Counted from the stretch's first letter, positions 1 to 9,587 are shown. The stretch is 13,506 bases of DNA from Temnopleurus reevesii (GCA_036244855.1 BQKZ01002970.1:94555-108060); one strand, 5' to 3'. Program-made: numbers and translations. The notes: generated by a model from the letters alone, not told the origin.

Positions 1-1231
1 GAGAGTTGTAGTTTGGTATGTATCCTTCCAGACGGAGAAGTTTGAGAAGGGTGACCTTTCTCAGCTGAACTCCACGATTGATACCATCTAATACCGGTAG
101 CATGTTCCAGATTCCGAGACCAGGCTAAGATGCTATACCAAGCAAACCGGTCTTTGGATGGCATCACTTTGTTAGTTGCTGAGCTGTGTGTTTTATAACT
201 TTATTAACTTCTCTTCGCAACGTGGATGTTGATGTTTGGTTGCATAAGCTTATGATTGACACCGTGTTATACCGGTAGCGTGTTCCGGATTCCGAGACCA
301 GGCTAAGAGTAAGATGCTATCCCAAGGAACCGGTGTTGGGATGCTATCACTCCGTTAGTTGTTTAGCTGTGTATGTTTTATAACTTTATTCTCTACTCTT
401 TATAGCGTGGATGTTGATATATGGTTACATACATGTAAGTTTATGATTGACACCTTGTTATACCGGTAGCATGTTTTGGATTCCGAGACCAGGTTAAGAT
501 GCTATCCAAGGAAACCGGTGTTTGGATGCTATCGCTCTATTAGTTGTTGAGCTGTGTATGTTTTATAAATTTATTCACTTCTCTTCGCAACGTGGATGTG
601 GATATGTGATTGCATAAGTCCATGATTAATACCGGTAGCATTTTCCAGATTCCGAGACCAGACTAAGATGCTATCCCAAGGAAACCAGTCACTGGATGGT
701 ATCACTCTGTTAGTTGTTGAGCTGTGTTTGTTTTATAACTTTATTCACTTCTCTTCAGAACGTGGATGTTGATATGCGATTGCATAATTCTCTAATTGAT
801 ACCATGTTATACTGGTAGCATGTAGCATGTTTTGGATTCCGAGACCAGGCTAAGATGCTATACCAAGGAAACCGGTCTTTGGATGGCATCACTCCGTTAG
901 TTGTTCAGCTGTGTGTGATTTATAACTTTATTCACTTCTCCTCACAACGTGTATAGTGATATGTAGTTGAAGAACTCCTCGATTGACACAGTGTAATACC
1001 GGTAGCATGTTCCGAATTCCGAGACCAGGCTGAGATGCTATCCCAAGTAGCTGGTCTTTTGATGCTCTCACTCCATTAGATGTTGAGCTGTGTGTGTTTT
1101 ATAACTTTATTAATTTCTCTTCACAATGTGGATGTTGATATGTGGTTGCATAAGTCTATGATTGATACCATGTACATTGTAGCATGTTTAGGATTCCGAG
1201 ACCAGACTAAGATGCTATCCAAGGAAACCGG
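1..1231. repeat. Family A tandem array, first block (7 copies of a ~180 bp unit)
   Basis: Seven diverged head-to-tail copies of a unit that begins near TACCGGTAGCAT. These starts fall at 92, 270, 461, 630, 810, 997 and 1173 (the last is degraded), giving spacings of 178, 191, 169, 180, 187 and 176 bp. Each copy keeps the core ATTCCGAGACCAGGCTAAGA, then GATGCTATCC, AACCGGT, TTTATAACTTTATT and CGTGGATGTTGATATG in the same order. Positions 1-91 are a leader that only partly resembles a unit. The copies differ by scattered substitutions and small indels, so this is an ageing satellite or minisatellite block. It has no coding capacity: frames are short and broken. The left end may be cut by the window edge. 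The family was not recognised by name. The repeat call is firm; the mechanism of spread is unknown. Confidence 0.93.
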
Positions 1232-1237
1232 GTACTA

Positions 1238-1301
1238 CCGACGAGTCCAACAGCCTACGAGTCCGACAGCCCATGAGTCCGACAGCTTACGAGGTCGACA
1301 T
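1238..1301. repeat. Four 16-bp short tandem repeats at the end of array A1
   Basis: Immediately after the truncated last ~180 bp unit, the sequence switches to four imperfect 16-bp units built on ACGAGTCCGACAGCC. The shared hexamer-like core starts at 1241, 1257, 1273 and 1289, an exact 16-bp spacing. Related AGTC/GACA words continue in a degenerate form to about 1435. The units are more CpG-rich than the flanks. This may be a short microsatellite that grew at the array boundary. Confidence 0.85.
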
Positions 1302-1340
1302 TTTGAATAATTGGTGCACGAAATAGACATTACATAAAAA

Positions 1341-1370
1341 CGGATTAGAGTCAGACAACTCATTAATCCG
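1341..1370. other. Short hairpin-forming inverted repeat
   Basis: CGGATTAGAGT (1341-1351) can pair with ACTC (1358-1361) and TAATCCG (1364-1370), leaving a 6-nt loop and a 2-nt bulge. It lies in the degenerate tail after the 16-bp repeats. It could be a remnant terminal structure of an element or chance. No RNA family was recognised. Confidence 0.4.
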
Positions 1371-1436
1371 ACAAAATTATGAAAACGCACATGATTACGA
1401 CCGAACATAAATTTTGTAAATGAGACCGACTCTAGN

Positions 1437-1959
1437 TTGAGCTGAATTGAGCATTGGGCTTGGAAACACAATGACTGTCATGGAAATTGTCTCTCAAACT
1501 TTCATTTTCATTTTAGTTTGCCAAATCAATAATCATTCTTAATTGGAGGCAGAATACTATTAACATTTGTGATGACATTTTTTAGAAAATCACAAAACTT
1601 AAATAATGTTTAAAGGAATATTTATGTGTGTTGTGTAAATTATTGTCCACTTTAACAAGGCTGCCATACATGTGTTGGGTGATAACAGTATTTAAGGAAA
1701 TTTTTATTCTCAAATATTGTTACTTTTAAAGAACGTATTGGATTCAAGTTTATTGATAGACATATATAGAGAGAAGACTTGGCATATGATTCAGATGTGA
1801 ATATCTTGTCGCAAGAAAGTCTTTGAACTTAGACTAGAGCACAGAAAGAAACACTTGTATTTTGTATGGAGAAGGAATAGTACAAAAATGGTGAAATACT
1901 ACCTGAAAACCAATTATAGATGTTCTTTGACTTTTCGCTGCCTTCTTACTTTTCTACAC
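1437..1959. other. AT-rich stretch with nothing identifiable
   Basis: No long open frame, tandem repeat or recognisable motif was found. An unresolved base (n) sits at 1436, so the local assembly may be weak or two pieces may be joined here. Confidence 0.6.
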
Positions 1960-2123
1960 TAAGGGGGTGTTGCTCAAAAGTTGCAATTAATTGCAAGTTG
2001 CAGTTGATCGAAACGTGCCAATCAAAATCATTGTCAAATACGCGTCTTGAAAGAATGAAAATATGCAGTGCAATTTGCAAAGTTGCAGATGATTTGCAGT
2101 TGATTTTGAACAACAACCCCTAA
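1960..2123. mobile_element. MITE-like element M1 with TAA target-site duplication
   Basis: A 158-bp segment (1963-2120) is bounded by inverted ends. The left end reads GGGGGTGTTGCTCAAAA and the right end, reverse-complemented, reads GGGGTTGTTGTTCAAAA, a 15/17 match. Both ends are flanked by TAA (1960-1962 and 2121-2123), as expected of a 3-bp target duplication. The subterminal DNA is full of TTGCAA/TTGCAGTTGAT words in both orientations, so the element can fold on itself. Its length is far too short for a transposase, so it is non-autonomous. A TWA duplication is typical of the PIF/Harbinger superfamily; that assignment is inference. A related copy lies at 10350-10505. Confidence 0.8.
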
Positions 2124-2369
2124 GTCTTGAAAGGTGTTTACAAACAAAGAAAATAACTTTTTCTGACCCAACTTTAGACATTATTTTTCAAAACTGAATT
2201 ACAATAGTGATTAGATAATTTATATACCGCGGTCACTATATGATGGATATATTCTTCTGTGATGTGATAGCATTGAACATTTTTTTTCTCGGGGAGGGGG
2301 GCTTTTAGAGTCAATCACTTCTACATATATTGTAATGAGTCTTCAAATAGAGACTAGTTAGCAGATGAA

Positions 2370-3205
2370 GAGAGTTGTAGTTTGGTATGTATCCTTCCAG
2401 ACGGAGAAGTTTGAGAAGGGTGACCTTTCTCAGCTGAACTCCACGATTGATACCATCTAATACCGGTAGCATGTTCAGGATTCCGAGACCAGGCTAAGAT
2501 GCTATCCAAGGAAACCGGTCTCTGGATGCTATCACTTCGTTAGTTGTTGAGCTGTCTATGTTTTATAACTTCATTCACTACTCTTCACTACTTGGATGCT
2601 GATATGTGGTTGCATAAGTTTATGATTGACACCTTGTTATACCAGTAGCATGTTTTGGATTCCGATACCAGGCTAAGATGCGATCCCAAGGAAAACGGTC
2701 TTTTGATGCTCTCACTCCATTAGTTGTTGAGCTGTGTATGTTTTATAACTTTATTCACTACTCTTCACAACGTGGATGTTAATATGTGCTTGCGTAAGTC
2801 TATGATTGATATCATGTTATACCGGTAGCATGTTCGGGATTCCGAGACCAGGCTAAGATGCAATACCAAGCAAACCGGTCTTTTGATGCTCTCACTTCGT
2901 GAGTTGTTGAGCTGTGTGTATTTTATAACTTTATTCAAGACTCTTCACAACATGGATGTTGATATATATGTGGTTGCATAAGTCCATGATTGATACCGTG
3001 TAGTATGTTCAGGTCTTTGGATGGCATCACTCCATTCATTGTGTTTGTTTGAGAATTCTTTCCGCCTCTGCTCCTGACAACATAGATGTTGACATTGTCC
3101 AGTTTAGTAAATTCATGCTTGTTACCATGTACAAGTATAATACTGGTATATTGTTTTGGATTCTGACACTAAATTGAGATTCTATTCCAAGGACCTCAAT
3201 GATTT
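2370..3205. repeat. Family A tandem array, second block (3 good and 2 decayed copies)
   Basis: The block opens with a leader (2370-2476) that is base-for-base identical to 1-107. Units of the same ~180 bp family follow, starting at 2461, 2640 and 2820 (spacings 179 and 180). A fourth copy near 2995 has lost about 60 bp of its core. A fifth (near 3141) is strongly decayed: TACTGGTATATTG, then ATTCTGACAC in place of ATTCCGAGAC. Decay increases toward the right edge, a common pattern at satellite margins. The sequence after this block does not match the sequence after the first block, so this is not a simple duplication of the whole 2.37 kb. Confidence 0.92.
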
Positions 3206-3848
3206 AGAGCTTTCTCCTTCTTTCTTCTGTGTAGTATATGCCTTAATAGGATTTTTCATTGGATCACATTCGTGAGGTTGAAACAAATAAGATGGTATCA
3301 TATTTTCTGTATCACATCACTGTGCAGTCTGCCTTAATTTACTATGCAAATTATAACTTTATTGACGTGTTGATAAATTGGCGGGTCCAATTTTGGAACA
3401 GTTTGTTCAAACTTAAGTCATTTAATAACTTGATAGACAAAATCACTCTTTATCATAATACCTCACAAAGCATTAGAGGAATTCTAAGTTAGGGAACTAA
3501 AGTTTACTCTGTCTTGCTATAGGTTACCGTGTCACGGATGCATTATCACACTTACTGTGTTATCTACGTGAACTTCTTAAAGAGTCCTATCATATCTGTT
3601 AGCTTTCATGAATAGAATTCAATGTTTATTCAACTATCAGTTGTTCACCCCATTATATCAAATAACAATCAGATAATCTTTCACGTGCTGATTATAGGCT
3701 AAAGGCTTAAAAGGTCCAGTGCGTGCCTTAATCAGGTTAATAGGGCTTAGTTTACAATTATATTCTGAATGTTTTTTGATCAGTCATGGTGTTGATGGTG
3801 AAATTCAAAATAAAATGAGCTAAATTAAGACAAAAATGGAATCGCCTA
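3206..3848. other. AT-rich intergenic or intronic DNA
   Basis: A 77-codon open frame (3259-3492) is present but has AT-driven composition and no recognisable domain. No repeats or convincing splice pairs were found. Confidence 0.5.
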
Positions 3849-4020
3849 GTTGCCCTCCATTGACATATCCCTCTGAAAGTGGCCCAACCTGAGCCTGCTT
3901 CTCACTAAAATTGAAAAAAAAATCACTTGTGAAATGAAACCTTAAAAGTAATTAAAAAAATTATTTGGCTTTTTACTCCCTTATTATTATTCTTTTCCCC
4001 ATGAATTGTGCTTTAAAAAC
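3849..4020 (-). mobile_element. Element N2: truncated, inverted copy of the element at 9647-9936
   Basis: Starts with the terminal motif GTTGCCCTCCATTG. It then follows, with many substitutions, the reverse complement of the 9647-9936 element. Shared blocks include CCCTCTGAAAGTGGCCCAAC (partner CCCTCTGAAAATGGTCCAAC), TTATTTGGCTTTT and CCATGAATTGTG (partner TCATGAATTGTT). The distal inverted end cannot be found, so the copy is truncated or has decayed beyond about 4020. It is old compared with the partner copy. Confidence 0.65.
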
Positions 4021-4831
4021 TGAATGGATTTTATAACTGTTTTGAAGCTGCTGTTTGAAAAATTCAAGAAATTGCTTTGGATATGTAAATAAGGTTTACA
4101 CACATGTAAATCTCAAAATACACAAGTTCAATTCAAATCTCTATTCTTTTTAGTCATATGGCTTCAGAAGTCTATTCTATACTAATGCAATATTTTTTCC
4201 TGTTTGCTTTTGTTATAATACACAGGCTGTGTGCTATTGCTGAAGCATGATTGTTACAAATTATTAAACATCAATACAGAGATTTAACATATTCTCTGGT
4301 ACTTGCAACAACCGAAATATAAATCTTCATAAAATTGAACAAAATTTGCACATAATAATGAAGAAAAAAAATGATTTAACAAAATTTGCCAAATCTCCTC
4401 AGATATGATAATAGAGAAGTGAGTTAAGTGCAGAAGAGTCCCGACAGATATATAAATTTATCCAACATGTTATATTGTGTGCTGGTTAATGTAGGAAAAC
4501 AATGTGATAATGGAATTAACATGGGTTTAGCACGCCTGTATTTAACATCTAATTTTTATGTCCTAAAAAGCCCATTGAGAATACTTCCAACCATTTTGCC
4601 ATGAAAATTATATTTCTGTGCAGGGGCTAGAATTTACCTTTAAAGACATAATCACTCATTTCTATGCTTCTTATCAAAAAGGAAATACAGTATCTTTAGA
4701 TTGATTAAGAAAATTAAAACAACATAGAATGGAAAAAAGCTTAGTTTATGTACACACCATCAATGATTTAGGTTGTATTTTATAGAATCTGGCTGTTGAA
4801 TTTTTTTCAACAAGAGCAATATTACATATAC
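4021..4831. other. AT-rich DNA with no identifiable feature
   Basis: Numerous A and T runs and stop codons in all frames. No repeat, open frame or motif could be supported. Confidence 0.5.
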
Positions 4832-4915
4832 AGTCCCTTTAATCTTTCTGCTTATAGTACATCCTATATCACTGAATCATTAATGCATCCTTAAGAACAC
4901 AGCATTGAATAAGCA
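4832..4915. repeat. Diverged ~80 bp repeat, copy 1
   Basis: Shares an exact ACTGAATCATTAATG (4871-4885) with the copy at 5831-5845. Around it, TTTAAT, TTTCTGC, CCTT and AACACAG-like words are in the same order. The match fades outside about 80 bp. It may be an old dispersed repeat or a pair of related regulatory segments. Confidence 0.45.
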
Positions 4916-5786
4916 GCCAAAGCCTGTATAAACAGCCTCAAAATACTTGAAATCATGGTCAAAATACGTCTGAAGTCACAATATAACAAGAGACATCTGA
5001 GAGCCATTCACTGATTACCATGGCAACGAATCGGCCATAGGGATGATAATGCGTGAATAACAGGTGAATTCTGATCCACACAAACGATGGGAGGATCAGC
5101 TTTTTTTCTCTCTCGCGTGCTTTCGTAAGGGGTGTTGATTTCTTTTATTTCTCCGGAATTTGAATACGTGCTCATCTAATGGAGTGATGTAATTTACGCT
5201 TAAAATGTTTACATGCAGTAGTAGGAGTATGCACTCAGATTCGCTGTGTTTGGAAATTGTGGACCCAGGTTTGTTTTTAATCTCATGTCATGTTTTGGAG
5301 GTGCAGATATTTGAATGAGGTTGTATACAGAAGAGGCAGTGGATGTGTCCGATATGTTTACAGTATTGTCGCTTCGGTTTGTTTACAATTTAACAGTGCA
5401 GATGTCACAGTGTAGCGCATGTGAGTAGAGATGTGCCGTAATCTGGGATAAATAATTTCTTGTTAATATCTTATGAGATGGTTGGATTATCAGCATGGTG
5501 TGGAGGCATATGCATAGTATGTTGTTGAGATATTCTTGTATTATTGTTAGTATTAGGGTCATCCAGTTTATTTTGCACAAACACATTTATAATGTGTTTT
5601 CTGTTTGACTACAACTAAATGTGTAGATTACTTATGAGCCTTTATTTTTCTGCAGTCCTATTTTCGCTGTAGATAAACTAAATATTCACTCAAATTTCTT
5701 TTTGAATAGTAACATTCTGTATCATGTTTGATAATATTTTAAAGGTTAATTTCATGTACCTAAATTATATATTTTTGTACCTCCAG
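4916..5786. other. Gene-free stretch with an X-box-like site and possible upstream promoter features
   Basis: No exon could be supported. The X-box-like site at 5014-5027 is followed by a pyrimidine tract (about 5101-5115) and a locally CpG-bearing piece, TCTCGCGTGCTTTCG, near 5113. This could be promoter-like DNA, but no downstream reading frame confirms a gene. Confidence 0.35.
5014..5027 (+). promoter_or_regulatory. RFX X-box-like binding site
   Basis: ATTACCATGGCAAC fits the palindromic RFX consensus (RYYNCC, AT spacer, GGYAAC) at every constrained position. It differs from the ideal GTTGCCATGGCAAC at two permitted bases. In animals, RFX factors bind such sites upstream of ciliary genes. 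No adjacent gene is visible in the window, so function is inferred from the motif only. Confidence 0.45.
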
Positions 5787-5872
5787 ATTCTGTTTAATGT
5801 TTCTGCCTACAGTAGGCTACAGCCTTAATTACTGAATCATTAATGATACCTTCAAAACATAGAATGGGGGCA
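5787..5872. repeat. Diverged ~80 bp repeat, copy 2
   Basis: Partner of 4832-4915, in the same orientation about 955 bp downstream. It contains the exact 15-mer ACTGAATCATTAATG at 5831-5845 and loosely matching flanks. Confidence 0.45.
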
Positions 5873-5880
5873 GTATACTT

Positions 5881-6171
5881 ATGGGTTTGGTTGGATGGGG
5901 CATGATGGAGCTCCTGTGCAGTCAATATTTTTGCTTGTGTGGGATTCATGTAATATCCTTCATTGTACACAAAGTTCTTGATCACCCGCTGTTCAAAACA
6001 GAAGATCTCGATTGGGAAGGTGTAAGGTATGGTGCGTTATTTAGAGCCAAAATTCTCCAAGTAATTGAGGCTTATTGGTCCATTAGGAGGGTACATTCTG
6101 GGTATTTCAAATCAGAGGCTAGAAGAATGTGTTTAAAGCTAGATAACCAAGGAAAGAAGGCGGAGAGGTAA
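5881..6171 (+). other. Weak candidate exon (open frame ending at a splice-donor-like site)
   Basis: A 96-codon open frame starting with ATG has fairly balanced residue use in its second half, with a charged region running from LDHPLFKTEDLDWEG to LKLDNQGKKAER. The stop codon overlaps GAGAG/GTAAAG, a good donor match, so an exon could end at 6167. No clear acceptor, partner exon or known domain supports it. It could be chance, an exon of an unidentified gene, or an old retrotransposed fragment. No function is proposed. Confidence 0.2.
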
Positions 6172-6837
6172 AGTCAATAATTATCATATTAATGTTTTGA
6201 TGAGTAGAATATGAAAAATATGATCACACTGTTATGTCAAGAAGGATGAAAATATATGATTCAATATTGTAATTGTATTGTCTCACCATATTCTGAGATC
6301 CAGGCATTTAACAAGTTGAATCAATCACAAAATTGATTTAAGTGCACTTGTCCTCTGCAAATAATTTTTAAAAGATATAGAACAGTTATATAATGAAGTG
6401 CGCATAATCATGGGACCGTTCCATTTGAAATTTTAATATGGTTGTGCATATTTGTAAACTTTGCAGATACAATTTTAAACAAATTTTATTGGAATGGAAT
6501 TTTGAATAAATTTACAATAGGCACAACAGTATCAAAGTTTCTTAATCAATAAAATTTAATTAAAATACACTTGTGAAATATAATTTGTAACATTTCTACA
6601 GATTCTATCAAATACATTGTGCACTTCCTTTAAAACTTTAGCCATTCATCTAATAAGTAATAAGCTGTACATTTGCTCCTCATTGTATTTAACAACCCCT
6701 CAGCATGAGTCCAATACCTGATTTGTACACACATTAATATGGCAAACTCTCCTGGTATGCGAATCAAGCCTGCATCAAATCCAGATATGCAGAGTGTAGG
6801 TTACGTGTACCTGTCAGGTAGCTTTCAAGTGCATTTC
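6172..6837. other. AT-rich DNA without identifiable features
   Basis: Low-complexity AT-rich sequence with dense stop codons. The only structure seen is at the right end: two adjacent 11-bp AAGTGCATTTC words (from about 6828), which lead into the next tandem array. Confidence 0.5.
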
Positions 6838-7352
6838 AAGTGCATTTCATTCCAGTTGGTTGTCATAAATCATTGCATTGAGGCATGTGCATTTGAAGCT
6901 AGGGCCTGGTTGGTCAAAAACCATCTTATGATTTTTTGACAGCCCATCGGACTACATAGACTTTATGCGATCAGGAGTAGAGGATATTTTCATTACATGT
7001 GTATTTGGAACTAGGGGCTGGTTGGTCAAATACCATCCTAATTATGAGTTTTTGACAGCCTATCGGACTACGTAAACTCTATACCGTGCAGGAGTATAGG
7101 ATGTTTTCATTCCATTGAGGCCTGTGCATTCGAAAGCTAGGGGCTGGTTAGTAAAAAAAAACATCCTAATTATGAGTTTTTGACGGCCCATCTGACTACA
7201 TCTATACCGTGCAGGAGTATAGGATGTTTTCATTCCATTGAGGCTTGCATTTGAAGCTAGGGCCTGGTTGGTCAAAAACATCCCAATTACAAATTTATTG
7301 ACAGCACATTGGACTACATGAACTTTATACTGTGCAGGAATAAAGGATGATT
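6838..7352. repeat. Family B tandem array (4 copies, ~112-126 bp)
   Basis: Four head-to-tail copies. The landmark CTGGTTGGTCAAA (CTGGTTAGTAAAA in copy 3) begins at 6906, 7018, 7144 and 7264, spacings of 112, 126 and 120 bp. Each copy reads in order: TGAGGC-TGTGCATTTGAAGC, GGGCTGGTTGG, CATCCTAATTATGA, TTTTGACAGCCCATCGGACT, then GTGCAGGAGTATAGGATG. A 44-bp stretch is identical between junctions (7078-7121 and 7201-7244), which indicates recent exchange between the middle copies. The outer copies are more diverged. Short open frames across the array simply read through the repeats and are not taken as genes. Confidence 0.92.
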
Positions 7353-7446
7353 TGGAATTTAGAAACTTTCGTGATTGTTTTTAGTAACTGGACTTCAGAA
7401 TACAGCCTTCATCATAACTTGTTATGCTGTCTTGAAAGGCCTTTTT

Positions 7447-8525
7447 TTATCCAAGCACCACTGAGTACTATTATACACATTCTGGATGACCAACATGAGA
7501 TCTAGACTTGATGTGGACATACTGTATATCTCTCCATTCATGTAACGAAATGGCGGACACGTGAGGTACATGTATCTTGAACCTATTTTGATTTGTTGTC
7601 AAATACAAGTACCATGGACTTGCTTCTATACAAAGTAGATGGATGGCCTATGATCTAGAGCTGATATGAACATACTGTGAATCTGCACGTGCCAAGATGG
7701 CTGACATACAATGCCTATAGTGCTGTTACTTCTGTTGATTTGCCATACTCGTACAACGCATCTTTTAGATTGTAAAATCTTCTTTTGATCCAATCACCAT
7801 AGACTTACTTGTACACAAACTAGATGGGCAACATGTGATCTAGAGCTGATATGGACATATCATGTACCTGACCTTGACAAGATGGCTGATATGCAAGGCC
7901 TCAAGTGCTATTACCTTTGTTAATAGTCATGCTCATCTTTTAGATTGGAATACCTTCTTTTGAGCCAAGCATCATGGACTTTCTTACATAAAGACTAGAT
8001 GGTTGACCTGTGATCTACAGCCGATGTGGACATAATATGCACCGGCACAAAACAAGATGGCTGCCATGCAAGGCCTCTAGTTCTTTTACCTCTGGTGATT
8101 TGTCATACTCATATAACTCCTCTTCTAGATTAGAATGGAGACCTTCTTTTGATCCAGGCACCATGGAGTTACTTGTACAAAAACTAGATGGGTAACCTGT
8201 GATCTAGAGTGGATGTGGACATATTATGTACCTACACATTATGTGATAAGATGGCTGACATACGAGGCATCTAGTGCTGTTACCTCTGTGGATTTGTCAT
8301 ACTTCTGTAGCTCATGTTTTAGACCGAAAGTCCTCCTTTTGATTTGGGCACCATGGACTTATTAATACAAAAACTAGATGGATAACCCATGATCTACAGC
8401 TGATGTGGACATGTACACAATGTACCTACACAGTATGCATGACAAAATGGCTGCCATGAGAGGCCTCTAGTGCTATTACCTCTGTTGATTTGTTATTCTC
8501 ATGTCATGCTGCAATAACAAGGGAG
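7447..8525. repeat. Family C tandem array (about 6 copies, ~185 bp)
   Basis: Landmark ACCATGGACTT-like words occur at 7611, 7796, 7970, 8159 and 8350, and a more decayed copy starts near 7450. A second landmark, ATGGCKG, occurs at 7550, 7697, 7882, 8057, 8251 and 8457. Each copy carries in order: CTTTTGATCCA, ACCATGGACTTACTTGTACA, AACTAGATGG, TGTGATCTAGAGCTGATGTG, AAGATGGCTG, GGCCTCTAGTGCTRTTACCT and GTTGATTTGTCATACTC. The copies are diverged and vary from about 147 to 206 bp apart. The array follows family B after only ~95 bp of other DNA but shares no unit sequence with it. It is not coding. Confidence 0.92.
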
Positions 8526-9338
8526 TTAAATCCATCATCACTTCAAGACACATACTATAACTCCATAATAGATGCCATTGCGGGTAACTTAAAGGGATAC
8601 ATCAAACAATTACCATCGTTGCAAGATGGTATGGATTTGCGTCGCAGTGGTATGAATTCTTTTGTTTCTTAGAAGCTTGTCTTAGTTTATATATCCTTTA
8701 AATAATTTTGAGATATAACTTGCTGTTGATCTGATTGGTTAGCTGGATATAAATCATTTTGAAAATGAAATCAAACCAATTCTTTGATCAGTTTTTATCT
8801 GGAGAGCATTTATAAAGCTTTTCACAGAAACAAACACTCACCCTTTGAAAGTTCTCATAGCAAGAATCAGGAAAATTGTTTTGCATCTAACCAAAAATCA
8901 GATTTTATTGGAGTAGTCGGCAGTGATTAGCTTGTCGCTGTGACAAGCTTTAAGAAACATCCTCCTGATCAGTTTATCAATCCATTTTAACCGATCACTG
9001 GACCTCAACTCAGGGAATAAGTTTACTTTTCATATTTGATTTATAGCAGTTTTAGACATTGAGGAGCATTTTCAACACTGAACTGTACTGTTCTATGTGA
9101 AAAAGTTGCCTAACAAAACAATTTTTTATAGCAATCCTGCTAAAATTCAGAGCAAATTGCGATGCGATACCAGGAAAATTATTCCCTGTCACTTCCTAAC
9201 CTCCAGAGAATAACTCAAATCTTCATAAACAAAATAGAAGGAATGCGTCTGCTTACATAGACTACATGTATTTACTGCTAAGCAGTTCTCCACATCATAG
9301 GAATGCTAATTAACACATGGCATTTAATGCATCTTACT
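8526..9338. other. Gene-free stretch; one 8-bp hairpin
   Basis: The right part of a 60-codon open frame running out of the family C array (to 8672) crosses the left end but has no supporting signal. AGCTTGTC (8929-8936) and GACAAGCT (8942-8949) form a perfect 8-bp stem with a 5-nt loop, which is easily explained by chance. Nothing else was recognised. Confidence 0.5.
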
Positions 9339-9422
9339 CGCTCTCCGGGCCCAGACGCGTGTCACAAGTAATGATACCGCCCTCGACCTAAGAAGAGTCA
9401 TCAAGACGGCCTGAGCCGTGAT
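9339..9422. other. CpG-rich patch, possible exon or regulatory island
   Basis: About eight CpG dinucleotides fall in ~80 bp (CTCTCCGGGCCCAGACGCGT and onward) in a region otherwise poor in CpG. The minus strand stays open across it, from about 9450 down to a stop near 9322, but no start, splice pair or domain confirms coding. It could be an exon, a small unmethylated island or a young insertion. Confidence 0.3.
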
Positions 9423-9587
9423 TTCATTTGGGAAGTAAGAAAGAATACCAAAGGTGGATGGACCATTTAGCACAGACAACATCACTGAGACTCAAATGAC
9501 AAAGAATTTGGATGAAATAAGAAACTTTCCATTCAAGCTTTTACAATGGCTGGAGCTGCAACAAGAAATTCTTTCCCAGTTAATGCT

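Noticed and set aside
1238..1301. Hammerhead-ribozyme-like GAGTCC words in the 16-bp repeats
   Set aside because: The required CUGAnGA core and paired GAAA are absent; only part of the word matches.
1238..1301. CRISPR-like regular repeats
   Set aside because: The 16-bp units are contiguous with no spacers, and the context is eukaryotic.
1080..1310. 76-codon plus-strand frame and an overlapping minus-strand frame (1235-1471)
   Set aside because: Both read through the family A units, the 16-bp repeats or the ambiguous base; they have no coding signal of their own.
1920..2181. Short open frames on both strands
   Set aside because: They are read-through of the M1 inverted-repeat element, which explains the sequence better.
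3259..3492. 77-codon open frame
   Set aside because: AT-driven residues (many N, I, F, Y, L), TTG start, no domain and no clean splice sites.
5383..5586. 67-codon minus-strand open frame
   Set aside because: Low-complexity hydrophobic translation of AT-rich DNA with no supporting signals.
7060..7281. 73-codon minus-strand frame with an internal duplicated peptide
   Set aside because: The peptide repeat simply reflects the ~120 bp family B tandem repeat.
8490..8672. 60-codon frame leaving the family C array
   Set aside because: Starts at TTG inside the array, with no splice site or domain; the residue mix is plausible but unsupported.
9339..9422. tRNA-derived SINE head in the CpG-rich patch
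   Set aside because: GGTCGAGGGC on the minus strand only loosely resembles a B box, and no A box at the right distance was found.
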